NCBI GenBank assembly: GCA_027023265.1
Contig: JALVVV010000049.1
Location: forward strand, 183,830-247,829
Source: DHVE2 group archaeon
GTDB taxonomy: Archaea; Thermoplasmatota; Thermoplasmata; Thermoplasmatales; Aciduliprofundaceae
DNA: 64,000 nt
Reading direction: 5' to 3'
Shown here: piece after piece, positions 54,775 through 63,064 of the stretch
Position numbering within the stretch: the first letter of the stretch is position 1
Layout: each line of letters starts with the position of its first letter
Made by a program: the position numbers and the translations under genes
The notes under the pieces: generated by a model
What the model was told of the DNA's origin: nothing
The model's input: the letters and a program-made list of their open reading frames with translations, nothing else
The model's database searches: none

Positions 54775-55652
54775 ATACTCTGCCCGGTTATTTTTCTGTA
54801 CATCTCCTCGTAAAGCTTCGCCACTTTTTCAATCATATCATTGGGGAGAGGCGGGATATCCGGCTCATCTATCCCTTTTTCCCTTGCATTTACAAGCTCT
54901 GAATAATAACCTATTTCACGATAATACTGCCTCACAAATTCTTTGCTAAGCTGCTTGATTTCTCCTTTTTCATACGCTTTCTTGTCCCACCATCTATCCT
55001 CGTCCATGGTCCCAAATGTATCTACCACGTAAAGCTCTCTCTCGCTACCAAGGGCAAGTTCCTTTTTTCCATCCACGTGTATTAGTCCCCTTCTTTCTAC
55101 CTCTTTTTGTATGATTTCATCAACCTTCATCACTGTTTCTTTTATTTCTTCAATCTCCCCTCTGGACAACCCCCCAATTTTCATAGCCTCTTCAAGCTCA
55201 ACCTTTCTATCATACTCTTCAAATTTGGTAGTTATCTCAAATAACGGCTCCGGTAATGGTTCCCCGTACTCTGGCTCTCTCTTGTACCCAAGATCTTTAT
55301 AATTAACCTTTCCATTCTTTATCCGGTCATAAAGAGAACCTGCAAGATAATAACGCGTTATGAATTCAAGAGGAATTAGATAATCTGAATCATCTTTATT
55401 GGCCTTGTTAACAATTCTGAATTTTTTTACAGTCATGGTTGTCCCATTGCATTCTTTGAAATGGTTCTTTATTCCATAATCCCCTATCTTGCTGAACCAG
55501 AAAGCAGCAGTTTTGCACAGTATCTCCCCCTTGCGTGACACGGTTGAGGGAATTATCTTGTCAAAAACAGATATGTTATCCGTGAATTCAAATACTAACT
55601 CGTTCCCGGCATCGTACACCTTTTTAACCTTCCCTACCCGTATGAGTTCCAT
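54771..55652 (-). CDS. purC: Phosphoribosylaminoimidazole-succinocarboxamide synthase
   Basis: Joins CAIR and aspartate to make SAICAR in purine synthesis. The 293-residue protein has GKVKKVYDAGNELVFEFTD at the N-terminus, FDKIIPSTVSRKGEIL, and SDYLIPLEFITRYYLAGSLY, GLIHVDGKKELALGS and LYVVDTFGTMDEDRWWDKKAYEKG in the right order. It is of the longer archaeal/yeast-like type rather than the 240-residue bacterial form. It ends in a 4-nt overlap with the KaiC gene on the other strand. Other purine genes are not adjacent, except for guaB far to the left. Confidence 0.94.
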   Translation of the reverse strand: MELIRVGKVKKVYDAGNELVFEFTDNISVFDKIIPSTVSRKGEILCKTAAFWFSKIGDYGIKNHFKECNGTTMTVKKFRIVNKANKDDSDYLIPLEFITRYYLAGSLYDRIKNGKVNYKDLGYKREPEYGEPLPEPLFEITTKFEEYDRKVELEEAMKIGGLSRGEIEEIKETVMKVDEIIQKEVERRGLIHVDGKKELALGSERELYVVDTFGTMDEDRWWDKKAYEKGEIKQLSKEFVRQYYREIGYYSELVNAREKGIDEPDIPPLPNDMIEKVAKLYEEMYRKITGQSI

Positions 55653-55681
55653 GCTCGTTCATTGTAAAAACAAATAAAAAG

Positions 55682-55840
55682 TTAACTATTGGTCAACCGC
55701 TCCAAGTACCTGTACAACTGCTGTAGATAATTCTTCATCTCTTCTATCTCACGCTCCATATTTTTGATCTTCTCGTTCATATCCATCATCTTTTTCTCAA
55801 GCTCTCCAACCTTTTTTATCACATCCTCGTCTGCAACCAT
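55682..55840 (-). CDS. Tiny coiled-coil protein
   Basis: A 52-residue protein (MVADEDVIKKVGELEKKMMD, ending YRYLERLTNS) predicted to be one continuous coiled-coil helix with Met, Leu and Ile at heptad positions. The ATG at 55840 follows GGTGAT by 6 nt. It lies on the same strand between a membrane-protein gene and purC, 29 nt before the purC start. It could be an oligomerisation or prefoldin-like accessory protein, but no family is recognised. Confidence 0.6.
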   Translation of the reverse strand: MVADEDVIKKVGELEKKMMDMNEKIKNMEREIEEMKNYLQQLYRYLERLTNS

Positions 55841-55865
55841 ATTTCATCACCGCCGTACCTATTTA

Positions 55866-56255
55866 CTATTTATCCCAACCAAGAGCAATTATAGAACCTA
55901 TCAAAGAAATAATATTCACCGGTGCAAAAAGGGATGCTATTAAGCCAATAACCGCACCAGTTCTTACCTTATTCCCACCTCTTTTTACAATCAAAGCAGA
56001 AATTAGTATAACTATTCCCCATATTAAGAGCCAAAGGGTGAACAACGGCAAAAAGCACCAAGGAAATAAAAAGTAAACTCCAGAGGATGATTGCATCATA
56101 CAAAAAACAGAATAAGGAAACACAACCAGTAGCTCCACAACACCACCCACAATCATGAGAGCAAACGCAGTATGGGGATACTTTCTAACCACCAGCACAA
56201 AATCGGTATTGAAATCATTGTATATAATTTTAACATCACTATTGTAACCCTGCAA
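55866..56255 (-). CDS. Four-helix membrane protein
   Basis: A 129-residue membrane protein. After about 25 polar residues, helices appear at about residues 29-48, 57-75, 77-90 and 100-125 with Gly- and Ile-rich stretches (GAVIGLIASLFAPVNIISLI). No motif or family is recognised. It is upstream of the tiny coiled-coil gene on the same strand and divergent from the XRE-type regulator. Confidence 0.6.
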   Translation of the reverse strand: MQGYNSDVKIIYNDFNTDFVLVVRKYPHTAFALMIVGGVVELLVVFPYSVFCMMQSSSGVYFLFPWCFLPLFTLWLLIWGIVILISALIVKRGGNKVRTGAVIGLIASLFAPVNIISLIGSIIALGWDK

Positions 56256-56302
56256 TCTGCAGATTCATAATGAGTTAGATTGCTAAAGAACCCACGTTCA
56301 GA

Positions 56303-56316
56303 AAACTATAAATAGC
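56303..56316 (+). promoter_or_regulatory. TATA box before the XRE-type regulator
   Basis: AACTATAAATAGCA has a classic TATAAATA centred near 56311, about 27 nt before the ATG at 56338, indicating a leaderless transcript. Confidence 0.5.
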
Positions 56317-56337
56317 AGTATTAAGATGTAAAGGCGT

Positions 56338-57264
56338 ATGGAGAAAGAAGAGCTCCTGTCTGTGATAAAGCGAATACTCGTTAAAGGTGGTTTTGACATA
56401 GGTGAGCCAATAAGGAGGAGCATGATTTTTGATTTTATAGCAAGGAGAGATAATGTAATTTTAATAATCAAAGTTCTTCAAAACGCAGACTCTCTAAGGC
56501 AAGAAATTGCCAGAGAGATTAAAATATTGGGGCACGAATTCAAAGCTGCACCCATCATAATAGGTTTGCGTTCGGGTACAGGAAAACTGTTAGATGATGT
56601 TGTATATTCAAGATACGGGTTACCTGTTATCACCCCCGAGACATTCAGAGAATTTGTGATTGAAGGAATTTCACCTATGGTTTATGTTGCCCCCGGAGGA
56701 TTCTACGTGAACATAGACGGTGAACTTCTAAAAGAAATACGAGATAAAAGAGGCATCTCCCTTGGAGACATGGCCAGGATTGCAGGAGTTTCAAGAAAAA
56801 CCATTCAGCTTTACGAAGAGGGTATGAGCTCCACCGTTGACATTGCCCTGAAGTTAGAGGAGTATCTTGGAGAGGAGTTAATAAGACCAATTGACCTGTT
56901 CTCGTTTGCGGACTTGTCTGAAGATAGAATACCAGACGAGAAGGTTATATTTGAGGATATATACAGGCGCCTCACAAAAATGGGATACGATGTGTTTTTG
57001 ATGCGCAAGTGTCCCTTTGAAGCTATTAGCAGGGATAGCATGGACGTTATGCTCACGGGATTTGAAAAAAATGAAAGAAGATTGAAGTACAAGGCTCAAA
57101 ACATACGCATATTTTCTGAGCTTCTTGACAGGCAAGGGTTCATTGTAGTTTCGGAAACCACTTACGAGGATTACAATGGTGTTGCAATCATCAAGAAGAA
57201 AGAGATTATGAGCTACAGCAAAGACGAGCTAAAGAAGGTGATTGAGGAGAGGAGCAGTATATGA
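56338..57264 (+). CDS. Archaeal XRE-type HTH regulator (COG1395-like)
   Basis: A 308-residue archaeal regulator. The N-terminal domain (about 1-125) is related to nuclease-like restriction folds without catalytic residues I can identify; a Cro/C1-type HTH follows at about residues 133-185 (LKEIRDKRGISLGDMARIAG, VSRKTIQLYEEG). The C-terminal part (about 200-308) is mixed alpha-beta. This is the widespread family of putative HTH-type regulatory proteins in euryarchaea; its targets are not known. It overlaps the next gene by 4 nt. Confidence 0.85.
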   Translation: MEKEELLSVIKRILVKGGFDIGEPIRRSMIFDFIARRDNVILIIKVLQNADSLRQEIAREIKILGHEFKAAPIIIGLRSGTGKLLDDVVYSRYGLPVITPETFREFVIEGISPMVYVAPGGFYVNIDGELLKEIRDKRGISLGDMARIAGVSRKTIQLYEEGMSSTVDIALKLEEYLGEELIRPIDLFSFADLSEDRIPDEKVIFEDIYRRLTKMGYDVFLMRKCPFEAISRDSMDVMLTGFEKNERRLKYKAQNIRIFSELLDRQGFIVVSETTYEDYNGVAIIKKKEIMSYSKDELKKVIEERSSI

Positions 57265-57893
57265 GCATTACCAAAAAAATCAGCATTAACAAAAGGAATT
57301 TGCTTTTCTTTGGCACCGTGAAAGGTCTGGTTAAAGAAAGGCAGGAGTTAAGAACTACCTTTCAATCATACAGACCAGATGTTATATTATTGGGCATAGC
57401 CCCTGAAGAGTTAGATGGACTCAAAAAGTATCTACAAGAGCCCTTTGAAATCGAGCCCGATGATTACGGTGTTATTTACGCACGAAAACTCGAGAAATTT
57501 GGAGAGGTTGGGCTTCCAGTACCAACTTACTTAGAGGTTTTCTCCATTATAAAATCTCAAAAAATTGAGGTGTATCCCATAGACATGCCAGATGAGCAGT
57601 ACTCAGAACTATTCGCAAAAAAAATAGACCTGTTTAAGATTATGAGATACGACATGCGCAAGAGAAAAATTTGGAAGATGAATTTTAAAGTTAGCTCGCC
57701 TGAAGAGTTTGCAATTGAATGGGACAGGGAAGTGAACAAGATTAAAGAATTTAGAGAAATTGAAATTGAACGGGAGAAATACATGGCAAATAAAATAAAA
57801 GAAGTGATATCTCTTGGAAAATATGCCAAAATAATGGTTGTGTTGGAAATAGAGCGCATGAACGGGGTCATATCACATCTCAATAACCAATAG
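57261..57893 (+). CDS. Conserved hypothetical protein, possibly TraB-like
   Basis: A 210-residue soluble protein. The N-terminal part has FFGTVKGLVKERQELRTTFQ and PDVILLGIAPEELDGLKKYL, a pattern that recalls TraB/PrgY-type domains (a GTVH-like start and a later helical Glu-containing stretch), but the key histidine and GxxH motifs are not present, so I keep this as a weak comparison. The C-terminal third is Lys/Glu-rich and helical. It is coupled to the XRE-type regulator by a 4-nt overlap and may act with it. Confidence 0.6.
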   Translation: MSITKKISINKRNLLFFGTVKGLVKERQELRTTFQSYRPDVILLGIAPEELDGLKKYLQEPFEIEPDDYGVIYARKLEKFGEVGLPVPTYLEVFSIIKSQKIEVYPIDMPDEQYSELFAKKIDLFKIMRYDMRKRKIWKMNFKVSSPEEFAIEWDREVNKIKEFREIEIEREKYMANKIKEVISLGKYAKIMVVLEIERMNGVISHLNNQ

Positions 57894-57927
57894 AAACCGT
57901 TTTATCAAATCCTGCAATTTTAGCAGT

Positions 57928-58218
57928 ATGATAATCGCCGAAATCACCATGACTCCTCTCGGTAAAGGTGTGAGCGTATCTCGATACGTGAAAACAGCTC
58001 TGGAGAAAATTAAAGAATCTGGGCTAAATTACAAGCTAACTCCAATGAGCACAGTTGTTGAAGCAAGAACTTTAGACGATATATTTTCGGTGGTGAAAAA
58101 AGCGGAAGAAGCCATGCTGGAACTTGGAGCGGAGAGAGTAGTAATTGATATAAAAATCGACCACAGAATAGATAAAGATGCCACCATGGACTCAAAAATA
58201 AGAGCGGTGGAAATGTAA
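57928..58218 (+). CDS. MTH1187-family thiamine-binding-like protein
   Basis: A 96-residue protein of the MTH1187/YkoF-like family, a small ferredoxin-like fold. Family features: IIAEITMTPLGKGVSVSRYV at the start, YKLTPMSTVVEARTLDDIF in the middle and VVIDIKIDHRIDKDATM near the end. Some members bind thiamine or its pyrimidine part. A TTTATCA element about 26 nt upstream may be a TATA box. The methyltransferase gene starts 4 nt after its stop. Confidence 0.85.
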   Translation: MIIAEITMTPLGKGVSVSRYVKTALEKIKESGLNYKLTPMSTVVEARTLDDIFSVVKKAEEAMLELGAERVVIDIKIDHRIDKDATMDSKIRAVEM

Positions 58219-58222
58219 GGCG

Positions 58223-58879
58223 ATGTTTAACATGCCATTCGACCCATATGAATATGACTCGTGGTACGACAGGCATTCCTCAATTTTCAAGGCTGAATTG
58301 GAAGCGATAAAGAACGTATCAAGGAATTGTCCAGAACAAACCTTGGAGGTGGGTGCAGGAACTGGAAGATTCGCAGAAAAACTGGATGTGGACTGGTGCC
58401 TGGATCCAGATGAAAAAATGCTTGAACTTGCGAGTGGGAGATGCGAACACACAGTAAAAGGGTACGCAGAGGACTTACCTTTTGAAACAGGAAGCTTGGG
58501 TACTGTATTTTTTATAACCTCGTTATCCTTTATTAAAAAGCCGAGCCTTGCAATTTTGGAAGCACACCGGGTCTTAAGAAATGATGGGTGCCTAATTATC
58601 GGGTTCATCCCCAAACAAAGCTATTTTGGAAGAAAATACGAAAAATACAGAAAAGAAGGGGACATGCGTTTCTCAAAAGCACATTTTTTCACATATGAAG
58701 AGGTGTTATCCCTGCTCGAACCGTATTTCACAACATATACCGTGTATTCAACTTTATTGGGGGATAAACTTCTGGAAAACGTTGTACATGGATACCACAA
58801 AGACGCAAGTTTCGTAGCAATTAGATTTGTTAAAAAGGTTTTTATTGGCAATGCACATGGCACCGTAAAGGGTGATTAG
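58223..58879 (+). CDS. SAM-dependent class I methyltransferase
   Basis: A 218-residue methyltransferase of the UbiE/type 11 group. Motif I is TLEVGAGTGRFAEKL (about residues 38-52), followed by DWCLDPDEKMLELA with the acidic residue for the SAM ribose, GYAEDLPFETGSLG, and the post-motif FITSLSFIKKPSLAILEAHR. The C-terminal region (about 140-218) is less conserved. No substrate can be named. It sits in a compact row of genes: thiamine-binding-like, methyltransferase, winged-helix and Trm5-like genes. Confidence 0.83.
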   Translation: MFNMPFDPYEYDSWYDRHSSIFKAELEAIKNVSRNCPEQTLEVGAGTGRFAEKLDVDWCLDPDEKMLELASGRCEHTVKGYAEDLPFETGSLGTVFFITSLSFIKKPSLAILEAHRVLRNDGCLIIGFIPKQSYFGRKYEKYRKEGDMRFSKAHFFTYEEVLSLLEPYFTTYTVYSTLLGDKLLENVVHGYHKDASFVAIRFVKKVFIGNAHGTVKGD

Positions 58880-58880
58880 C

Positions 58881-59186
58881 ATGCTCACTGAGAGAATTTA
58901 CAACGAGCTAAACTTGTTATCAAGGCACATAAAAGTCCTGCAAATAGTGAAAGAATACCAGCCCATAGGGATAGTGAGGATATCAAACATGCTGGAAATC
59001 GGTGAGCACGAAGTACGGCACTCTCTCGGAATTTTGGAAGAAGCAGGTCTTGTCAAGCCAACACCAAACGGGGCAATTATCAAGGGCAACATCAAAGAGG
59101 AACTTATACGCTCTGCCGAGGTACTTGATGACCTGTCCAACACTGCAAAAGTTCTCAAAAAGGAGCTCTTGAGGATGGTTATATAA
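58881..59186 (+). CDS. Small winged-helix protein
   Basis: A 101-residue HTH protein (QPIGIVRISNMLEIGEHEVR, then SLGILEEAGLVKPTPNGAII). The ATG at 58881 follows GGGTGAT by 5 nt and is preferred over the GTG at 58872. It has the length and pattern of archaeal DNA-binding regulators; the C-terminal part is helical and may dimerise. It overlaps the Trm5-like gene by 1 nt and the upstream methyltransferase is directly adjacent, so the three are probably co-transcribed. Confidence 0.75.
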   Translation: MLTERIYNELNLLSRHIKVLQIVKEYQPIGIVRISNMLEIGEHEVRHSLGILEEAGLVKPTPNGAIIKGNIKEELIRSAEVLDDLSNTAKVLKKELLRMVI

Positions 59187-59905
59187 TGCCATCGTTCGAT
59201 ATTGTGGGGGATGTTGCGATTATCAAATATAGAGATGATTTGGATGTGGAGGAACTCGCAGATTATATACTCAAAAAGCACAAAAATGTGAAAAACGTGG
59301 CTGTGGACTACGGAGTTGTGGGTGAAACCCGAGTCAGAAATGTAAAACTAATACGTGGAAATACCACCGAAACCATCTACAAAGAATTTGGAGTTCGTAT
59401 CAAGGTAGACGTGGCCAAGGTGTATTTTTCACCAAGGTTGGCCACCGAGCGTTGGAGAGTTGCAGAAGATGTGAAAGATGGAGAGGTCATATACGATATG
59501 TTCTGCGGAGTGGGGCCATTTTCACTACTAATTGCAAAGCACAAGAATGTTGAAATTTACGCCAGTGACATAAATCCTCACGCTATAGAGTTCTTAAAAG
59601 AGAATATACGCCTCAACAAGCTATCCAGAATAACGCCCATACTGGGGGACGCGGCAGTTGTATGGAAAACCCTTCCAAAAGTTGACAGGGTAATAATGAA
59701 TCTTCCCCATTCGTCGTACATGTTCATAGACTACGCTTTGAATATCCTGAAGGAAGGAGGAACAATTAATTACTACGAAATATTACCAAAGGATTTCAAC
59801 CTGTACCAAAGATTTGAAGGAAAAAACCTGAAAATAATAAACATCAGACGCGTGCATGAGTACTCCCCCGCAAAGACGCTCTTTTCGTTCACACTGAAAA
59901 CCTGA
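59186..59905 (+). CDS. trm5: Trm5-like tRNA (guanine37-N1)-methyltransferase
   Basis: A 239-residue class I methyltransferase of the archaeal Trm5/TYW2 group, which methylates G37 beside the tRNA anticodon or makes a wybutosine precursor. Features: VRNVKLIRGNTTETIYKEFG, FSPRLATERWRVAEDVKDGE, motif I MFCGVGPFSLLIAKH (about 109-123), ASDINPHAIEFLKENI, and RVIMNLPHSSYMFI with the NLP motif of the family. It is short (archaeal Trm5 is often about 330 residues) and seems to lack the N-terminal D1 domain. It ends 1 nt before the convergent FttA gene. Confidence 0.83.
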   Translation: MPSFDIVGDVAIIKYRDDLDVEELADYILKKHKNVKNVAVDYGVVGETRVRNVKLIRGNTTETIYKEFGVRIKVDVAKVYFSPRLATERWRVAEDVKDGEVIYDMFCGVGPFSLLIAKHKNVEIYASDINPHAIEFLKENIRLNKLSRITPILGDAAVVWKTLPKVDRVIMNLPHSSYMFIDYALNILKEGGTINYYEILPKDFNLYQRFEGKNLKIINIRRVHEYSPAKTLFSFTLKT

Positions 59906-59906
59906 C

Positions 59907-61850
59907 TCACTTTATTCTCAATGCGTCTAAATTTTTCAGAGACACCGTCTCCATACCGTATCTCTTGTGGAGCCCTATCGCAAGGTCTATGCATTTACTC
60001 TCCTCTCCGTGGCAGGTTATTATGCGCTCCGGCTTTGGATTCATAGAACCTATGAACTGTATTAGCTGTCTCCTGTCCGAGTGCCCGGAAAATCCATCAA
60101 TGGTTTCAACATCCATCTCCACTTTTATTTTTATTGGATGCCCGTGTTCGCTCATGGTAACTTCCTTCAAACCGTTCTGAATCCTGCGACCCAAAGTGCG
60201 CTCTGCCTGATAGCCCACGAAGACAAGGGTATTTCTCGAGTCGTCAGCCCATTGTTTAAAGTATTCAAGAACCGGCCCACCATTCATCATACCCGAAGTA
60301 GAGAGAACGATTAAAGGCTCAGACGAGTTTATCACGCTTTCCCTACGCTCAGCCGCCTCAACTCTGTGGAAAACTTTTGACAAAAATGGATTTTCATTTT
60401 TCTGGAATATGAGCTCCCTGAGATCCTTGTTCAAGTATTCTGGATACGCAGCATGTATGGTAGTGGCTTCCCATATCATCCCATCCAGATAGATCGGAGT
60501 CTCGGGAAGTCCCCCATTTCTCATGAAGCTCTCCAGCACCAGCATTACCTCCTGGCTTCTTCCCACAGCAAACACAGGAATTAGAACCTTGCCTCCACGC
60601 TCTATGGTACGAAGCACCACATCTTTGAGCCTTTCGGCTGCCTCCCTGCGCGGGGGCTGGAAATCTTCCCGACCGCCGTAAGTGCTCTCCATTATTACAG
60701 TCTCAACTCTCGGAAAACGATTATGTGCAGGATTGAATAGCCATGAGCGTTCGTACTTTATATCCCCGGTAATAACGACATTGTAGAATCCCTCGCCTAT
60801 GTGAAAATGAGATACTGCTGAGCCGAGTATATGCCCGGCGTTGTGGAATGTTAATCTCACATCTGGAGATATATCCGTGGTTTCCCCATATTTCAGGGTT
60901 ATAGTATGTTTAATCATTTCCTTTATATGCTTTGACTCAAAAGGCACTTTTCTACCCTCGGATTGAGCAACCTTCAGGTAATCTATAAGAAGCATTACTG
61001 CAAGGTCCCGAGTAGGCTGCGTCATGAAAACTGGACCGGAATAGTTATGCTTGAACAGCATTGGAACAAGCCCAACATGGTCAAGGTGCGCGTGAGTAAC
61101 AACCACCGCATCTATGTACTTTAGGGGATTTTGAGGGTCCGAGTTATCCCACACTTCCGGCATGTACAGGTAAGGAGTGCCGCTCCATGGCTCAGATTCA
61201 TCCCCTGCTGAGACATTTAACCCGCAATCCACCAAAATTCTGCTCGTTCTGGTCATAAGCAATGTACTGCTTCTTCCAACCTCCCGATAACCGCCTAAGG
61301 CAACTACCCTAACCCACTGTTCACCGCTAAGCGGAGGCCTGTTGAGCCGCTTACCAATATCGCGAAGTATCTTTCTACGTTCTTCCCTCACAATCTTAAG
61401 ATACTCCCTCATCTCTTTAACAATCCGGGATTCAAGGGGTGGAGCACGCACAACCTTTGGCGCCCATCTGACTCTCTTTTTTATTTCATTGAGCAACTCA
61501 CCTTCTTTGCCTATGACCGCACCCGGTGAATCCGCCACAATGGTAACTTCTCCAGTCTCAGGGGTGAAGTAAATATCCTTTATACCCGCTTCCTCCGGAA
61601 CTATATTTTTGATTTCTTCGGTGGCCTCCTTTTCGTCCATGAGCATCTTCGGGTCAGGCCTTATAGATATTCTTCGCCTGACACTCTGGGCAATCTTTTT
61701 TACCAAATCAGGATGCTCTGCAAAAAACTCCATATCCATAGTGTAAACAACTACCAGGGGCCCTTCAAGGTCAATGTTTGTTATCTCTGCCTGTGGCGCA
61801 AGCTCATCCAGGAGCTCACTTGTCTTCGTCAATATATCCTGCCACTCCAT
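59907..61850 (-). CDS. fttA: aCPSF1/FttA beta-CASP ribonuclease, transcription termination factor
   Basis: A 647-residue archaeal protein of the CPSF73 family that cleaves nascent RNA and ends transcription. Order of domains: two KH-like domains (about 1-150, with GAVIGKEGELLNEIKKRV), metallo-beta-lactamase (THAHLDHVGLVPML near 250; TFHNAGHILGSAVSHF near 335; VVITGDIKYERSW near 355) and beta-CASP (KVLIPVFAVGRSQEVML, VLSTSGMMNGG), then the last metal-site parts GFSGHSDRRQLIQFI and CHGEE. Length matches the roughly 635-640-residue family. Its ATG is 4 nt after the proteasome beta-subunit stop, so they form an operon. Confidence 0.95.
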   Translation of the reverse strand: MEWQDILTKTSELLDELAPQAEITNIDLEGPLVVVYTMDMEFFAEHPDLVKKIAQSVRRRISIRPDPKMLMDEKEATEEIKNIVPEEAGIKDIYFTPETGEVTIVADSPGAVIGKEGELLNEIKKRVRWAPKVVRAPPLESRIVKEMREYLKIVREERRKILRDIGKRLNRPPLSGEQWVRVVALGGYREVGRSSTLLMTRTSRILVDCGLNVSAGDESEPWSGTPYLYMPEVWDNSDPQNPLKYIDAVVVTHAHLDHVGLVPMLFKHNYSGPVFMTQPTRDLAVMLLIDYLKVAQSEGRKVPFESKHIKEMIKHTITLKYGETTDISPDVRLTFHNAGHILGSAVSHFHIGEGFYNVVITGDIKYERSWLFNPAHNRFPRVETVIMESTYGGREDFQPPRREAAERLKDVVLRTIERGGKVLIPVFAVGRSQEVMLVLESFMRNGGLPETPIYLDGMIWEATTIHAAYPEYLNKDLRELIFQKNENPFLSKVFHRVEAAERRESVINSSEPLIVLSTSGMMNGGPVLEYFKQWADDSRNTLVFVGYQAERTLGRRIQNGLKEVTMSEHGHPIKIKVEMDVETIDGFSGHSDRRQLIQFIGSMNPKPERIITCHGEESKCIDLAIGLHKRYGMETVSLKNLDALRIK

Positions 61851-61854
61851 AAAA

Positions 61855-62487
61855 TCACTTCAGCTTGAGTTTTTTCATTCTGCTTTCCACTTCTTCAGTA
61901 GAGAGCTCTTCAAACCCCTTCTCCTTTGTAATAGTAGCAACGGATATACCATCTCCGCTTGCTGCATCTCTCCTTATAGCTGCATTAATACCCCGAATTG
62001 CAAGGTCAATACCCTCGCTCAAACTAATATCATCAGACCACCTGTCTTCCAAAACACCGTAAACAAACAGTGAGCCGGAGCCCACACTGGCATACTTATC
62101 TTCAATGGCTCCACCTGCCGCATCTATAGAAAACACGTGATACCCCCTACTATCGTACCCACCAATAATTAACCCAACATAGTATGGGAAGAATTTTCTC
62201 TCGTTTAATATATTTGACAATAATGTTGCAGCTGCGTTAACGGGCATCAGTGTATCTCTTCTCAGGCGATACAGGGATATTTCTGCCCGCATATAGCGTA
62301 CGAGTACCTGCAAATCACCCACAAGTCCAGCAGTGGTCATACCCAGATTAGTGTCCAGCTTGTATAGTTTCTGTGCTACCTTGTGAGCTATAAACGTCTC
62401 CATACTGGCCCTGTGCTCAGTAGCCAGTACCACACCATCTTTAGTCACAATACCTACCGTAGTTGTCCCGGTTTTAACGTTCTCCAT
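61855..62487 (-). CDS. psmB: Proteasome beta subunit
   Basis: Catalytic subunit of the archaeal 20S proteasome. The 210-residue precursor has a seven-residue propeptide (MENVKTG) cut before Thr8, giving [20 protein letters not shown] with the nucleophile Thr and the catalytic Asp/Lys. [13 protein letters not shown] and [15 protein letters not shown] are also typical. I use the ATG at 62487, because the frame's earlier GTG at 62496 is inside the GAGGGTG ribosome site. TATTTAAAT at 62536-62544 (minus strand) probably marks the promoter. The FttA gene follows by 4 nt. Confidence 0.96.
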   Translation of the reverse strand: MENVKTGTTTVGIVTKDGVVLATEHRASMETFIAHKVAQKLYKLDTNLGMTTAGLVGDLQVLVRYMRAEISLYRLRRDTLMPVNAAATLLSNILNERKFFPYYVGLIIGGYDSRGYHVFSIDAAGGAIEDKYASVGSGSLFVYGVLEDRWSDDISLSEGIDLAIRGINAAIRRDAASGDGISVATITKEKGFEELSTEEVESRMKKLKLK

Positions 62488-62632
62488 CTTTAACACCCTC
62501 TTAAAATTGTAGGATAGGGAGTAATTCCATTTAGCTATTTAAATCTTTTTCAAAAATTCAGATGGACCCTACAAGGCAGATTGAAACCAGAAAAACACAA
62601 AAATTAAAGCAAATGGAACATTTTGGGCAACC

Positions 62633-63064
62633 ATGAACGCAATAACCATAATTCAGGGTACTTTAGCTCCACTCCTCTTGGTTTCCGGGACTGGCTTGTT
62701 GATTCTGGGCCTTGGAAACAGAATGGGGAGGGTCATAGACAGGTTGCGCGAGTTCTCAAAAGAAGTTAGAGAAGGGGTACCTGATGAAAGAAAAGAGATA
62801 ATAATGAGGCAGAAAGGAGTGCTAATAAGAAGAGTTAAACTCTGCAGAGATGCCATGGTGCAGTTTCACCTTACAATCCTGTTTGCTGCGTTAACATCCA
62901 CATTTATATTTGGAGCAACGCTCTTTGAATACATGCACTATCTGGCTCTCCTGTTTTTTTCACTCTCCCTAATAACACTGCTTGTGGGAGCCATCATGGC
63001 CGTGTACGAAATTGCATTATCATACTCGGCAATACTGAAAGAAGCGGATGTTTATCTAAAATAG
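62633..63064 (+). CDS. DUF2721-family membrane protein
   Basis: A 143-residue membrane protein of the DUF2721 family. TM1 at about residues 8-28 (GTLAPLLLVSGTGLLILGLG), then the conserved NRMGRVIDRLREF helix, and two helices at about 80-100 and 105-128. Function unknown. It is divergent from the proteasome gene. The right-end IS begins directly at its stop codon, so its last bases touch the inverted repeat. Confidence 0.8.
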   Translation: MNAITIIQGTLAPLLLVSGTGLLILGLGNRMGRVIDRLREFSKEVREGVPDERKEIIMRQKGVLIRRVKLCRDAMVQFHLTILFAALTSTFIFGATLFEYMHYLALLFFSLSLITLLVGAIMAVYEIALSYSAILKEADVYLK